A stretch of DNA of 19,477 bases from JBMNKL01 sp050261495 (GTDB taxonomy: Bacteria; Bacillota; Clostridia; Acetivibrionales; DTU013), in assembly GCA_050261495.1 (NCBI GenBank), contig JBLNDI010000080.1:1-19477 (forward strand), read 5' to 3'. The notes under the pieces were generated by a model. That model was not told the origin of the DNA. It saw only the letters and a program-made list of their open reading frames with translations, and ran no database searches. The position numbers were made by a program, and so were the translations under genes. The first letter of the stretch is position 1, and every line of letters begins with the position of its first letter. This document shows positions 1 through 6,901 of the stretch, piece by piece.

Positions 1-280
1 GCTTCGTGGTACCACCTTGTTTCGTCCATACCTCGCGATATGGACCTTGTAGAGTACGGATCCGTATCGATACTCCTGCGCTGTTACGGGCGCTCCCGTC
101 GCAGCCTGTGCATAAAATGCAGTCGGTGCGCGGCTCCAAGACCATCTTCAACAATATTCGGCGCGCCCTTTTCCACCGGCCGGGTTCTCTGTTGCGCTTC
201 TTACTGCCTACTCTTCTTTTCATTGCCTTTAGCAGTTACTATATTTAATTTATCAAGCTTGCAAATTTTAGTTTTGTTTC
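1..280 (-). promoter_or_regulatory. T-box leader (minus strand), 3' part cut by window edge
   Basis: Read on the minus strand, positions 18-5 give AAGGTGGTACCACG, the conserved T-box sequence that forms the side of the antiterminator that binds the uncharged tRNA acceptor end. Upstream on the same strand is stem I-like sequence: an AGTA-containing segment near 220-205 and an AGAGA motif (AG-bulge type) near 193-189, flanked by CAACA/TGTTG arms. The terminator hairpin and the regulated gene must lie left of position 1. T-box leaders sense uncharged tRNA and control aminoacyl-tRNA synthetase, amino acid synthesis or transport genes. I could not settle the specifier codon, so the amino acid is left open. 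No convincing protein is encoded in this stretch. Confidence 0.8.
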
Positions 281-309
281 AGTTTACATCATACCGGCCT
301 TTTCGTCAA
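281..309 (-). promoter_or_regulatory. Promoter of the minus-strand T-box leader
   Basis: On the minus strand, TTGACG (309-304) is followed after 17 bases by TAAACT (286-281), a reasonable housekeeping sigma promoter. It starts transcription just upstream of the minus-strand T-box leader. Its -35 lies about 50 bases from the -35 of the divergent ilv promoter. Confidence 0.65.
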
Positions 310-311
310 TA

Positions 312-344
312 GCCGCCATAAAATAAAGACGAAAAAAGGGCGGC
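312..344. repeat. Inverted repeat GCCGCC-N21-GGCGGC between divergent promoters
   Basis: Perfect 6-base arms GCCGCC (312-317) and GGCGGC (339-344) lie in an otherwise AT-rich stretch, exactly between the -35 elements of the two divergent promoters. No T-tract makes it a terminator on either strand. It could be an operator or simply a chance palindrome. Confidence 0.35.
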
Positions 345-360
345 ATATTGTAAAAATTCC

Positions 361-390
361 TTGACACTGCCATACCCATGCTGATAAAAT
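361..390 (+). promoter_or_regulatory. ilv operon promoter
   Basis: A perfect -35 TTGACA (361-366) is separated by 18 bases from TAAAAT (385-390), one mismatch from TATAAT. Transcription would start near 397, about 375 bases upstream of ilvB, and would include the whole T-box leader. Confidence 0.75.
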
Positions 391-463
391 ATTATACAAT
401 TAATTTTCAGCCGGTATTAGTTTAAGCAGGAGATTTGCAAAAAAATTAATTTATGAAATCGAA

Positions 464-685
464 AATGCGATGAAGGAAAAAAGGCAGGCCTGATTTGTTC
501 AAGAGAGCCGGTGCAAGGTGCGAATCGGTACATAAGGTTTGCGTATAGCTCATTCCGGAGCATCGTCGCTGAAATCATACGATCCAGGTGATGACGTTGA
601 CCCCGTTACAGTCGAGTACGTCAGTACACTAATTAAGGATAGGTCTGATGCCTGTCGAACCAGGGTGGTACCACGTGGGATTTTG
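464..685 (+). promoter_or_regulatory. T-box leader of the ilvBNC-cimA operon (probably leucine-specific)
   Basis: The T-box sequence AGGGTGGTACCACG is at 662-675, directly before an intrinsic terminator. Stem I can be partly drawn: GCAGGCCT (484-491) pairs with AGGTTTGC (535-542), with an AGAGAG (AG-bulge type) motif at 501-506 and a distal CCG/CGG stem. Below the helix, the 3' side of the internal loop holds CTC (549-551) followed by A, then TTCC (553-556), which pairs with GGAA (474-477). This places a Leu codon CTC in the specifier position; ATT (Ile, 552-554) is the alternative. When tRNA-Leu is uncharged, antitermination would switch on ilvBNC and cimA. The T-box call is secure; the specifier is an inference from hand folding. 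Confidence 0.9.
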
Positions 686-725
686 CCCTTCGTCCCTGCA
701 GCGATGCAGCCGACGAGGGGTTTTT
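686..725 (+). terminator. Regulated intrinsic terminator of the T-box leader
   Basis: CCCTTCGTC (686-694) pairs with GACGAGGGG (712-720), enclosing a second helix CTGCA (696-700)/TGCAG (705-709) with loop GCGA. TTTTT (721-725) follows. It lies 45 bases before ilvB and overlaps the region the T-box antiterminator would compete for. Confidence 0.9.
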
Positions 726-770
726 AGCATAAGTCGGGGAATATGTGCTTGAAAATGAAGAGGAGGCATC

Positions 771-2399
771 ATGAAAATAACCGGTGCTGAAGCTATAATA
801 AAATCGCTGGAAGCGGAAGGCGTGGAGGTCATATTCGGTTATCCCGGCGCGGCCATATCTCCGTTCTACGACGCTTTGCTCGGGAGTTCAATCCGACACA
901 TACTTACGCGGCACGAACAGGGAGCGGCGCATGCGGCAAACGGCTATGCCCGGGTAACGGGGCGTGTCGGGGTCTGCGTTTCTACTTCGGGCCCGGGGGC
1001 GACCAACCTGATAACCGGCATCGCGAATGCATACATGGATAGTATTCCTTTAGTCGCGATAACGGGACAGGTATCCAGCAAAATGATCGGGACCGACGCG
1101 TTCCAGGAAGCCGATATTACCGGCGCCACTGCGCCGTTCAGCAAGCATAATTACCTTACAAAAGATGCGGAGGAATTGCCGGGAAAAATCAAGGAGGCAT
1201 TCCATATAGCGTCTACGGGAAGGCCCGGCCCGGTTGTGATTGATATACCGGTCGATGTCCAGAACCAGACGTTTGATTTTAAATACCCGGAAAGCATAGA
1301 TATCAGGGGATACAAACCCACATACAAGGGACACCCGATGCAGATAAGGAAGGTAGCGGCAGCGCTGGAAAACGCCAGGAGGCCTGTAATATGCGCCGGT
1401 GGCGGAGTAATCAGCGCCAATGCTTCCGAGGAATTGAGGGAATTGGCTGAAAAGCGGGGCATACCGGTCATAACGACCTTGATGGGGATCGGGTCCATAC
1501 CGTCGGACCATCCGCTCCACCTGGGCATGGTAGGGTCTCACGGAAGCCCTCTCGCAAATTATATCCTCCACCATTCCGATCTTGTATTGATACTGGGAGC
1601 AAGGGTCGGCGACCGTGCTATAGGGACTGCAAGCACCCTGGGCAAAAAGGCGGTTATCATCCATATTGACATAGACCCTGCCGAAATCGGTAAAAATATT
1701 GATACCGCGATACCGGTAGTCGGCGATGTCAAGCTGATACTGAAAGATATCCTTGCAATTGTAAAAGAAGGCGAAAACAGCGATTGGCATGCCGTTATTG
1801 ACGAACAGAAACGGCAGAGGGGCGTGAAGCCGCATACCGGTTCAAAGGAACAATATGTAAACCCGAAATACCTGCTTTCAATACTTTCCGAATATTTGCC
1901 CGAGGACGCCATAGTCTGCACAGAGGTAGGGCAGAACCAGATTTGGGCCGCCAATCACTACCGCGTGCGCAAACCGAAAACATTTTTGACATCAGGCGGC
2001 CTGGGAACCATGGGATACGGGCTGCCCTCTGCAATCGGGGCGAAACTTGGCAGGCCGGACGTGCCCGTTGCAGTTGTCAGCGGCGACGGCAGTTTCCAGA
2101 TGTCAATGCAGGAGCTTGGTACTATAAAGCATTACGATATCGGGGTTAAGATTATACTGTTTGACAATTGCTGCCTCGGCATGGTTAGGGAATTGCAGTT
2201 GAACAGGCACGGCGGGCGTTATTCAGAGGTCTGCCTCGATAAAAACCCTGACTTTGTGGCGCTGGCCCAGGCGTACGGAATCAGGGGGGAAAAGATAAGT
2301 TCGGACGCGCAGGTCAGGCCGGCGCTGGAAAGGCTGGTCTCGGAAAACGGGGCGTACCTTTTGCATTGCCTGGTGGATCCGATGGAACCCACTTTATAA
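771..2399 (+). CDS. ilvB: Acetolactate synthase, large (catalytic) subunit
   Basis: This is the ThDP/FAD-dependent enzyme that condenses two pyruvates to 2-acetolactate (valine/leucine) or pyruvate plus 2-ketobutyrate to 2-aceto-2-hydroxybutyrate (isoleucine). The 542 residues show the N-terminal ThDP-binding domain with catalytic Glu49 in RHEQGAAHAANGYAR, the central FAD/TPP domain and the C-terminal ThDP/Mg site GDGSFQMSMQEL, with DNCCLGMVREL downstream. The start is ATG 771 with GAGGAGG about 7 bases upstream. It is the first gene after the T-box terminator and is followed by its regulatory subunit. The C-terminus stops at VDPMEPTL and lacks the longer PMVPPG-type tail of many homologues, which looks like a natural variant because all catalytic motifs are intact. 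Confidence 0.95.
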   Translation: MKITGAEAIIKSLEAEGVEVIFGYPGAAISPFYDALLGSSIRHILTRHEQGAAHAANGYARVTGRVGVCVSTSGPGATNLITGIANAYMDSIPLVAITGQVSSKMIGTDAFQEADITGATAPFSKHNYLTKDAEELPGKIKEAFHIASTGRPGPVVIDIPVDVQNQTFDFKYPESIDIRGYKPTYKGHPMQIRKVAAALENARRPVICAGGGVISANASEELRELAEKRGIPVITTLMGIGSIPSDHPLHLGMVGSHGSPLANYILHHSDLVLILGARVGDRAIGTASTLGKKAVIIHIDIDPAEIGKNIDTAIPVVGDVKLILKDILAIVKEGENSDWHAVIDEQKRQRGVKPHTGSKEQYVNPKYLLSILSEYLPEDAIVCTEVGQNQIWAANHYRVRKPKTFLTSGGLGTMGYGLPSAIGAKLGRPDVPVAVVSGDGSFQMSMQELGTIKHYDIGVKIILFDNCCLGMVRELQLNRHGGRYSEVCLDKNPDFVALAQAYGIRGEKISSDAQVRPALERLVSENGAYLLHCLVDPMEPTL

Positions 2400-2493
2400 G
2401 TTACTCAAAATACCGCGCCAGGAAAAAGAGACGGATTTTGTCACCGGCAGTAGTTTACGCAGGCATGAAAATATTTGAAAGGGGTAAGTTAAA

Positions 2494-3006
2494 ATGGCCA
2501 AACATATATTATCGGTCCTGGTTGAAAATCATGCGGGCGTGCTTTCAAGAGTTGCAGGCCTGTTCAGCAGGAGGGGATTCAATATTGAAAGCCTCGCAGT
2601 CGGTGTTACGGAAAACCCCGAGGTTTCCAGGATGACCATCGTGGTCGATGGGGACGATTACACGGTTGAACAGGTCGGCAAACAACTGAACAAGCTGATA
2701 GATGTAATCAAGCTGAAAAACCTGGATAATTCAGAGTCGATTACAAGGGAGCTGTCGCTTATAAAAGTGGCGGCAAATGCGTCTACACGTTCTGAAATCG
2801 TACAGCTTGTCGAAATATTCAGGGCCAAGATTGTTGACGTATCGAAGACCACTCTCACGATCGAGGCTTCAGGCGACGGGGAAAAGGTAGCGGCGCTTGA
2901 AGACATGCTGAAACCGTTCGGGATAAAGGAAATCGTGCGAACAGGTACCATTGCCATCGAAAGGGGCAATAAAATAATAAAGGCAGCTAATAATGAAGAG
3001 GAGTGA
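2494..3006 (+). CDS. ilvN: Acetolactate synthase, small (regulatory) subunit
   Basis: This is the regulatory partner of IlvB that raises its activity and carries feedback inhibition by valine. Its 170 residues start with an ACT domain (about residues 4-76, LSVLVENHAGVLSRVAGLFS, then RRGFNIESLAVG) and continue into the C-terminal ALS small-subunit domain (about 85-160), the usual length for the family. ATG 2494 is preceded by GAAAGGGG. It follows ilvB after a 94-base gap with no other gene, and ilvC starts 9 bases after it, so the three are co-transcribed. Confidence 0.95.
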   Translation: MAKHILSVLVENHAGVLSRVAGLFSRRGFNIESLAVGVTENPEVSRMTIVVDGDDYTVEQVGKQLNKLIDVIKLKNLDNSESITRELSLIKVAANASTRSEIVQLVEIFRAKIVDVSKTTLTIEASGDGEKVAALEDMLKPFGIKEIVRTGTIAIERGNKIIKAANNEEE

Positions 3007-3015
3007 ATAATATAT

Positions 3016-4011
3016 ATGGCCAAGATGTATTATGATGCTGATTGCAGTCTTGATTTGTTAAAGGGAAAGACGGTGGCCGTCATAGGGTACGGAAGCCAGG
3101 GACATGCTCATGCGCAGAACCTGCACGACAGCGGAATCAATGTTGTTGTAGGGTTGCCGGCGCATTCTGAGAGAAGACAGAAAGTTGTTAATGACGGCCT
3201 GAAGGTCATGGATACGGCCGAAGCCGCAAAAGCGGGGGATCTCATTATGATACTGACTCCCGACCAACTGCAGGCCAAAATCTATGAGGAAAGCATCAAG
3301 CCGAACCTGGAAGAGGGAAACGTGCTGATGTTTGCGCATGGTTTTAACATTCATTTTAAGCAAATCATACCGCCTGAATTTGTTGATGTAATAATGGTCG
3401 CTCCGAAGGGGCCTGGGCATACCGTGAGAAGCCAGTATCTCGAAGGGAAAGGGGTGCCGTCGCTGATAGCGGTTTACCAGGATGCGTCCGGAAAAGCGAA
3501 GGATTACGCGCTGGCTTATGCTTCGGGCATTGGCGCCGGCAGGGCAGGCATTATTGAAACGACGTTTGCAGAAGAAACGGAAACGGACCTTTTCGGGGAG
3601 CAGGCAGTTCTTTGCGGCGGGGTCACCGAATTGATGAAGGCGGGATTCGAAACGCTGGTGGAAGCCGGATACCAGCCTGAAATCGCATATTTTGAGTGCA
3701 TTCATGAAATGAAGCTTATTGTTGACCTCATCAACCAGGGCGGCTTCTCATTCATGAGATACTCCATAAGCGATACGGCGGAATACGGCGACTATATGAC
3801 CGGCAAGAGGATTATCACGGAAGAGACAAGAAAAGAAATGAAGAAAATCCTCAGCGAGATACAAAACGGCACCTTCGCTTCCAAGTGGATAGCGGAAAAC
3901 AACGCCGGGGGCAAGGCGGAGTTTCTTGCAATGAGGCGGCGTGAATCCGAACACCGGCTTGAGAAGGTTGGAGCGGAACTGAGGAAAATGATGAGTTGGC
4001 TGAAGAAATAG
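3016..4011 (+). CDS. ilvC: Ketol-acid reductoisomerase, class I
   Basis: It isomerises and reduces 2-acetolactate or 2-aceto-2-hydroxybutyrate to the 2,3-dihydroxy acids, using Mg2+ and a nicotinamide cofactor. At 331 residues it is a typical short class I enzyme. It shows the Rossmann motif GYGSQGHAHAQNL (about 24-36), APKGPGHTVRSQYLEG, the metal ligands in DLFGEQAVLCGG and ECIHEMKLIVDLI, and the C-terminal knotted helical domain. AAGAGGAG lies upstream of ATG 3016. The cofactor-specificity loop after VVVGL reads PAHSERRQ (48-55) in place of the common R-x-G-S-x-S pattern. This could affect NADPH/NADH choice. ilvD is not in this operon. Confidence 0.95.
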   Translation: MAKMYYDADCSLDLLKGKTVAVIGYGSQGHAHAQNLHDSGINVVVGLPAHSERRQKVVNDGLKVMDTAEAAKAGDLIMILTPDQLQAKIYEESIKPNLEEGNVLMFAHGFNIHFKQIIPPEFVDVIMVAPKGPGHTVRSQYLEGKGVPSLIAVYQDASGKAKDYALAYASGIGAGRAGIIETTFAEETETDLFGEQAVLCGGVTELMKAGFETLVEAGYQPEIAYFECIHEMKLIVDLINQGGFSFMRYSISDTAEYGDYMTGKRIITEETRKEMKKILSEIQNGTFASKWIAENNAGGKAEFLAMRRRESEHRLEKVGAELRKMMSWLKK

Positions 4012-4019
4012 GATGTTTG

Positions 4020-4037
4020 AAGAGCCGGGTACGGCTC
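4020..4037 (+). other. Small hairpin between ilvC and cimA
   Basis: AGAGCC (4020-4025) and GGCTCT (4032-4037) form a perfect 6-bp stem with loop GGGTAC. There is no T-tract, so it is unlikely to terminate. It might stabilise the upstream ilvBNC transcript or be a processing site. It lies in a 108-base gap that otherwise holds only the cimA ribosome binding site. Confidence 0.4.
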
Positions 4038-4119
4038 TGTAGAGCGGTAAAACGCATGTATCAGCGTAATTGGAAGGATTGTCGACAGCTTTAGGGGCAC
4101 TCAAAAGGAGGGAAACTGC

Positions 4120-5724
4120 TTGGGTGAAATCATTGTTCTGGATTCCACTTTGAGAGACGGCGCCCAGGCGCAGGGCATATCATATACGGTGGAAGACAAG
4201 CTGAAAATAGTAAAAAGGTTGGATTCGCTGGGAGTAGCCTATATTGAGGCAGGAAACCCGGGGTCAAATCCCAAGGACCTGGAATTTTTCGACAGGGTGA
4301 AGAAAATCCGGCTGAAACACTCCAAGCTGGTTGCTTTCGGCAGCACAAAAAGAGTAGGCATTCCGGTGGAAGAGGATTCAAATGTCAGGTCGCTGCTGGC
4401 GGCAGGCACCGACGAGGTGGTAATATTCGGGAAATCATGGGACTTCCAGGTTACCGATATTCTCAAGACCACGCTTGAAGAAAATCTTAAAATGATTTAC
4501 GAGACGGTTAAGTACTTCAAAAGCATGAACAAGGGTGTGATTTATGACGCCGAGCACTTCTTCGACGGATACGCTTCCAACCCCGGATATGCGATGGAAA
4601 CTCTGAAAGCTGCGGCTGATGCGGGAGCGGACAGCCTTTGCCTTTGCGATACGAAGGGCGGCTGCCTGCCGATGGATATTTACAATATTACGGGTAAAGT
4701 ATGCGCGGAATTTGATTTGCCGATAGGAATCCACTGCCACAATGACGCGGGTATGGCTGCCGCAGGCACGATCCTGGCGGTCCAGGCAGGCGCGACGCAG
4801 GTGCAGGGCACAATAAACGGCTTCGGCGAAAGGTGCGGCAATGCCAACCTTTGCACGATTATTCCGACGCTTCAATTGAAGATGGGATACAAGTGCATTC
4901 CTGATAAAAACCTGTCGGGGTTGACCTCGGTGGCGCGCGCCATTAGTGAGATTGCCAATGTTATCCATGATGAAAGGGCGCCGTACGTAGGAAAGGCGGC
5001 TTTTGCCCATAAAGCCGGGATGCACGCGGACGCAGTTGCAAAGAACACCGCGGCATACGAGTTGATAGATCCCGCCCTGGTGGGAAATGAGAGGACATTT
5101 CTTATGTCCGAGGTTGCGGGCAGGAGCGCGGTTCTCAGCCTTGTAAGGAAAATCGATCCGTCTCTTACCAAGAATTCGCCTGAAACCATGGCTATTATTG
5201 AAAAATTAAAAGAGATGGAGCATAAAGGCTATCAATACGAGGGAGCCGAGAGTTCTTTCGAGCTGATTATCAGGAAAATCCTCGGGAAATACCGTCCTTC
5301 TTTTGAGCTTAAAGGCTTTAAAGTAATAGTGAATGAGCCCGCAGGATCGGGCGAGAGTAATTCATCCGCAATGATCAAGGTAAAGGTGGGCGACGAGGAG
5401 GAAATAACCGCAGCGGAAGGATCAGGTCCGGTCAATGCACTTGATAACGCGGCCAGGAAGGCGCTGTCGAAATTTTATCCCGGCATAAATGAAATGAAGC
5501 TTACGGACTTCAAGGTCAGGGTCCTCGATTCAGAGTCTGCGACAGCAGCGAAAGTAAGGGTTTTGATTGAATCTACGGACGGAAATGAAGTATGGACCAC
5601 CATAGGCGTCTCGACCGATATTATTGAAGCCAGCTGGAAAGCGCTTGTGGATTCGATCGAATACAAGCTCGGCAAACCGGAAACATCCTCCGTTGCAAAT
5701 AATGGGATAAATAACGGGGACTAA
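4120..5724 (+). CDS. cimA: (R)-citramalate synthase
   Basis: It condenses acetyl-CoA with pyruvate to citramalate, the first step of the threonine-independent route to 2-ketobutyrate and isoleucine. The protein has 534 residues: an HMGL-like TIM barrel (about 4-275), a linker, and a C-terminal LeuA-type allosteric dimer domain (about 395-520). Visible motifs are TLRDGAQAQGIS (10-21), HCHNDAGMAAAG (205-216) with metal ligands His205/His207, and GFGERCGNANL (234-244). The segment PGSNPKD, and the length, match the citramalate synthase subfamily rather than LeuA. The start is TTG 4120, with AAAAGGAGGG 7 bases upstream; no better in-frame start exists. The context with ilvBNC supports an isoleucine role. 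Homocitrate or isopropylmalate synthase activity is the less likely alternative. Confidence 0.88.
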   Translation: MGEIIVLDSTLRDGAQAQGISYTVEDKLKIVKRLDSLGVAYIEAGNPGSNPKDLEFFDRVKKIRLKHSKLVAFGSTKRVGIPVEEDSNVRSLLAAGTDEVVIFGKSWDFQVTDILKTTLEENLKMIYETVKYFKSMNKGVIYDAEHFFDGYASNPGYAMETLKAAADAGADSLCLCDTKGGCLPMDIYNITGKVCAEFDLPIGIHCHNDAGMAAAGTILAVQAGATQVQGTINGFGERCGNANLCTIIPTLQLKMGYKCIPDKNLSGLTSVARAISEIANVIHDERAPYVGKAAFAHKAGMHADAVAKNTAAYELIDPALVGNERTFLMSEVAGRSAVLSLVRKIDPSLTKNSPETMAIIEKLKEMEHKGYQYEGAESSFELIIRKILGKYRPSFELKGFKVIVNEPAGSGESNSSAMIKVKVGDEEEITAAEGSGPVNALDNAARKALSKFYPGINEMKLTDFKVRVLDSESATAAKVRVLIESTDGNEVWTTIGVSTDIIEASWKALVDSIEYKLGKPETSSVANNGINNGD

Positions 5725-5741
5725 AGGCAGGAAATGGAAAA

Positions 5742-6005
5742 TTGACTTTAAACGGGAGAATTTATGTTAAAGGAAAACTGATAAGGGAATCGACCGCCAT
5801 GGACAACGAGCAGGAGCATAGCTTCAGGGACAAACTGGAGAAATGCCTGACCGGGTTATGCGCGGATCTGGATATCCCTGTCCCGCTATGGCTCAAGAAA
5901 AACACCCGTGAACTTGCCGTTTTCAAAAAAACCTTTTTCACATCGGAGCAATTTATCGAAAAGGTTTGGTTTGACAAGCTGGAAATCATGCTGTCGGGAA
6001 GTTAA
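5742..6005 (+). CDS. Conserved small protein of unknown function, last gene of the ilv operon
   Basis: The protein has 87 residues, is soluble and charged, and has no signal peptide, cysteine cluster or recognised enzymatic motif. It contains a tract PVPLWLKKNTRELAVFKKTF (50-69) and ends FDKLEIMLSG. From memory it resembles an uncharacterised small-protein family common in Clostridia, but I cannot name a domain. The chosen start is TTG 5742, 17 bases after the cimA stop, with AGGAAATGG upstream; this keeps an N-terminal strand (LNGRIYVKGKLI) that looks like part of the fold. The first in-frame ATG is at 5799. It is probably co-transcribed with cimA. Confidence 0.65.
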   Translation: MTLNGRIYVKGKLIRESTAMDNEQEHSFRDKLEKCLTGLCADLDIPVPLWLKKNTRELAVFKKTFFTSEQFIEKVWFDKLEIMLSGS

Positions 6006-6106
6006 TATTAAACAGACCGGCAGGGTAAAATTTCATCCCGTCCATAGTACGGCATTAAGAAGAATCAGCATGTGAAATAGCGCATATAAATAACATGTAA
6101 AAAGAG

Positions 6107-6135
6107 AAAATGCATAATCTTTATTATGCATTTTT
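6107..6135 (+). terminator. AT-rich hairpin, probable terminator of the ilv operon
   Basis: AAAATGCATAAT (6107-6118) pairs perfectly with ATTATGCATTTT (6123-6134) around a CTTT loop. The 3' arm ends in a T-run (6131-6135). ACATGT at 6093-6098 and 6137-6142 can extend the structure. It is near-symmetrical and could act on either strand. It separates the ilv operon from the L,D-transpeptidase gene. Confidence 0.55.
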
Positions 6136-6191
6136 CACATGTTTGGGCGAGGAATCGAACCAAGAGGGAGATTCCGGCCGGAGGTGCTCTT

Positions 6192-6893
6192 GTGGGCAGG
6201 TTCAAGCTGCTGTTGGCGTATTTCATGGGAATTCTTCTTGCATTGTCCGTCACACAGGCTTTTATTGACGCACGGATTGAAGCGTCTTTATATGTCGGCA
6301 CTTCGGGTAAAAGCGGCACGTACAGCATTTTTATCGAGATAGAAGATAAGACCCTGTACCTGCTGCAGGACGGAAAACGCATCAAGGAGTACAGGATAGC
6401 TTCGGGGAAATCGGGATTGCCTTCGCCTCTCGGCACATGGAGGATAGTTGAAAAAGGGGATTGGGGCGAGGGTTTCGGAGGAAGGTGGATGGGGCTTGAC
6501 GTCCCCTGGGGAAAGTACGGCATCCATGGAACGTTGGACAGCGGATCGATAGGTTCGGCGGCAAGCCACGGCTGCATTCGGATGTTTAAAGATGATGTGG
6601 CGGAGTTGTACAATCTCGTGCCTATCGGAACCGTGGTGACTATTGTTAACGGGCAGTTCGGCCCTTTTGGCAGGGGCTTTGACGAGATAAATCCGGGGGA
6701 CAGGGGCGCGGATGTGCTTGCCATACAGCAGCGCCTGAAGCAGCTTGGATATTATGGCGGTCCGCTTGACGGCATATACGAGGACGGCCTTAAAAAGGCC
6801 GTTCACCAGTTTCAGCGCGCCAACGGCCTGAAGGCGCAGAACACCATTAACCGCGAAACATGGCTGAAGATGGGGTTCCGGGAATTTGAGTGA
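6192..6893 (+). CDS. L,D-transpeptidase (YkuD domain) with peptidoglycan-binding domain
   Basis: This is a cell-wall cross-linking enzyme that forms 3-3 links or attaches proteins through a catalytic cysteine. From GTG 6192 (GGAGG 7 bases upstream) it has 233 residues: an N-terminal hydrophobic signal or anchor (about 4-24), the YkuD domain (about 45-152) with the signature IHGTLDSGSIGSAASHGCIR containing His112, His126 and Cys128, and a C-terminal PG_binding_1 domain (about 168-228, NPGDRGADVLAIQQRLKQLG). An upstream ATG at 6126 is in frame, but it sits in the hairpin and would put hydrophilic sequence before the signal, so I reject it. It converges on the GT2 gene, whose stop lies 8 bases away. 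A role in spore or vegetative wall modification is plausible. Confidence 0.88.
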   Translation: MGRFKLLLAYFMGILLALSVTQAFIDARIEASLYVGTSGKSGTYSIFIEIEDKTLYLLQDGKRIKEYRIASGKSGLPSPLGTWRIVEKGDWGEGFGGRWMGLDVPWGKYGIHGTLDSGSIGSAASHGCIRMFKDDVAELYNLVPIGTVVTIVNGQFGPFGRGFDEINPGDRGADVLAIQQRLKQLGYYGGPLDGIYEDGLKKAVHQFQRANGLKAQNTINRETWLKMGFREFE

Positions 6894-6901
6894 AACCGTG
6901 A

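Noticed and set aside
6..312. Two overlapping plus-strand frames of 80-90 residues at the left edge
   Set aside because: They lie in the reverse complement of a T-box leader and its promoter, without ribosome binding sites or family features.
539..727. A 62-residue open frame within the ilv leader
   Set aside because: It spans the T-box and terminator, has no ribosome binding site, and the region is explained by RNA structure. A leader peptide is not needed.
1050..1835. A 261-residue minus-strand open frame inside ilvB
   Set aside because: It lies opposite a strongly conserved enzyme, has no recognisable motif, and is composed of complement codons.
2366..2635. A possible frameshift joining ilvB to a downstream frame (C-terminal tail in another frame)
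   Set aside because: The downstream frame does not encode a PMVPPG-like tail and mostly overlaps ilvN in the wrong frame, so no frameshift is needed.
6126..6191. Longer N-terminus for the L,D-transpeptidase from ATG 6126
   Set aside because: It starts inside the AT-rich hairpin and would put a hydrophilic stretch before the signal segment; GTG 6192 has GGAGG at ideal spacing.
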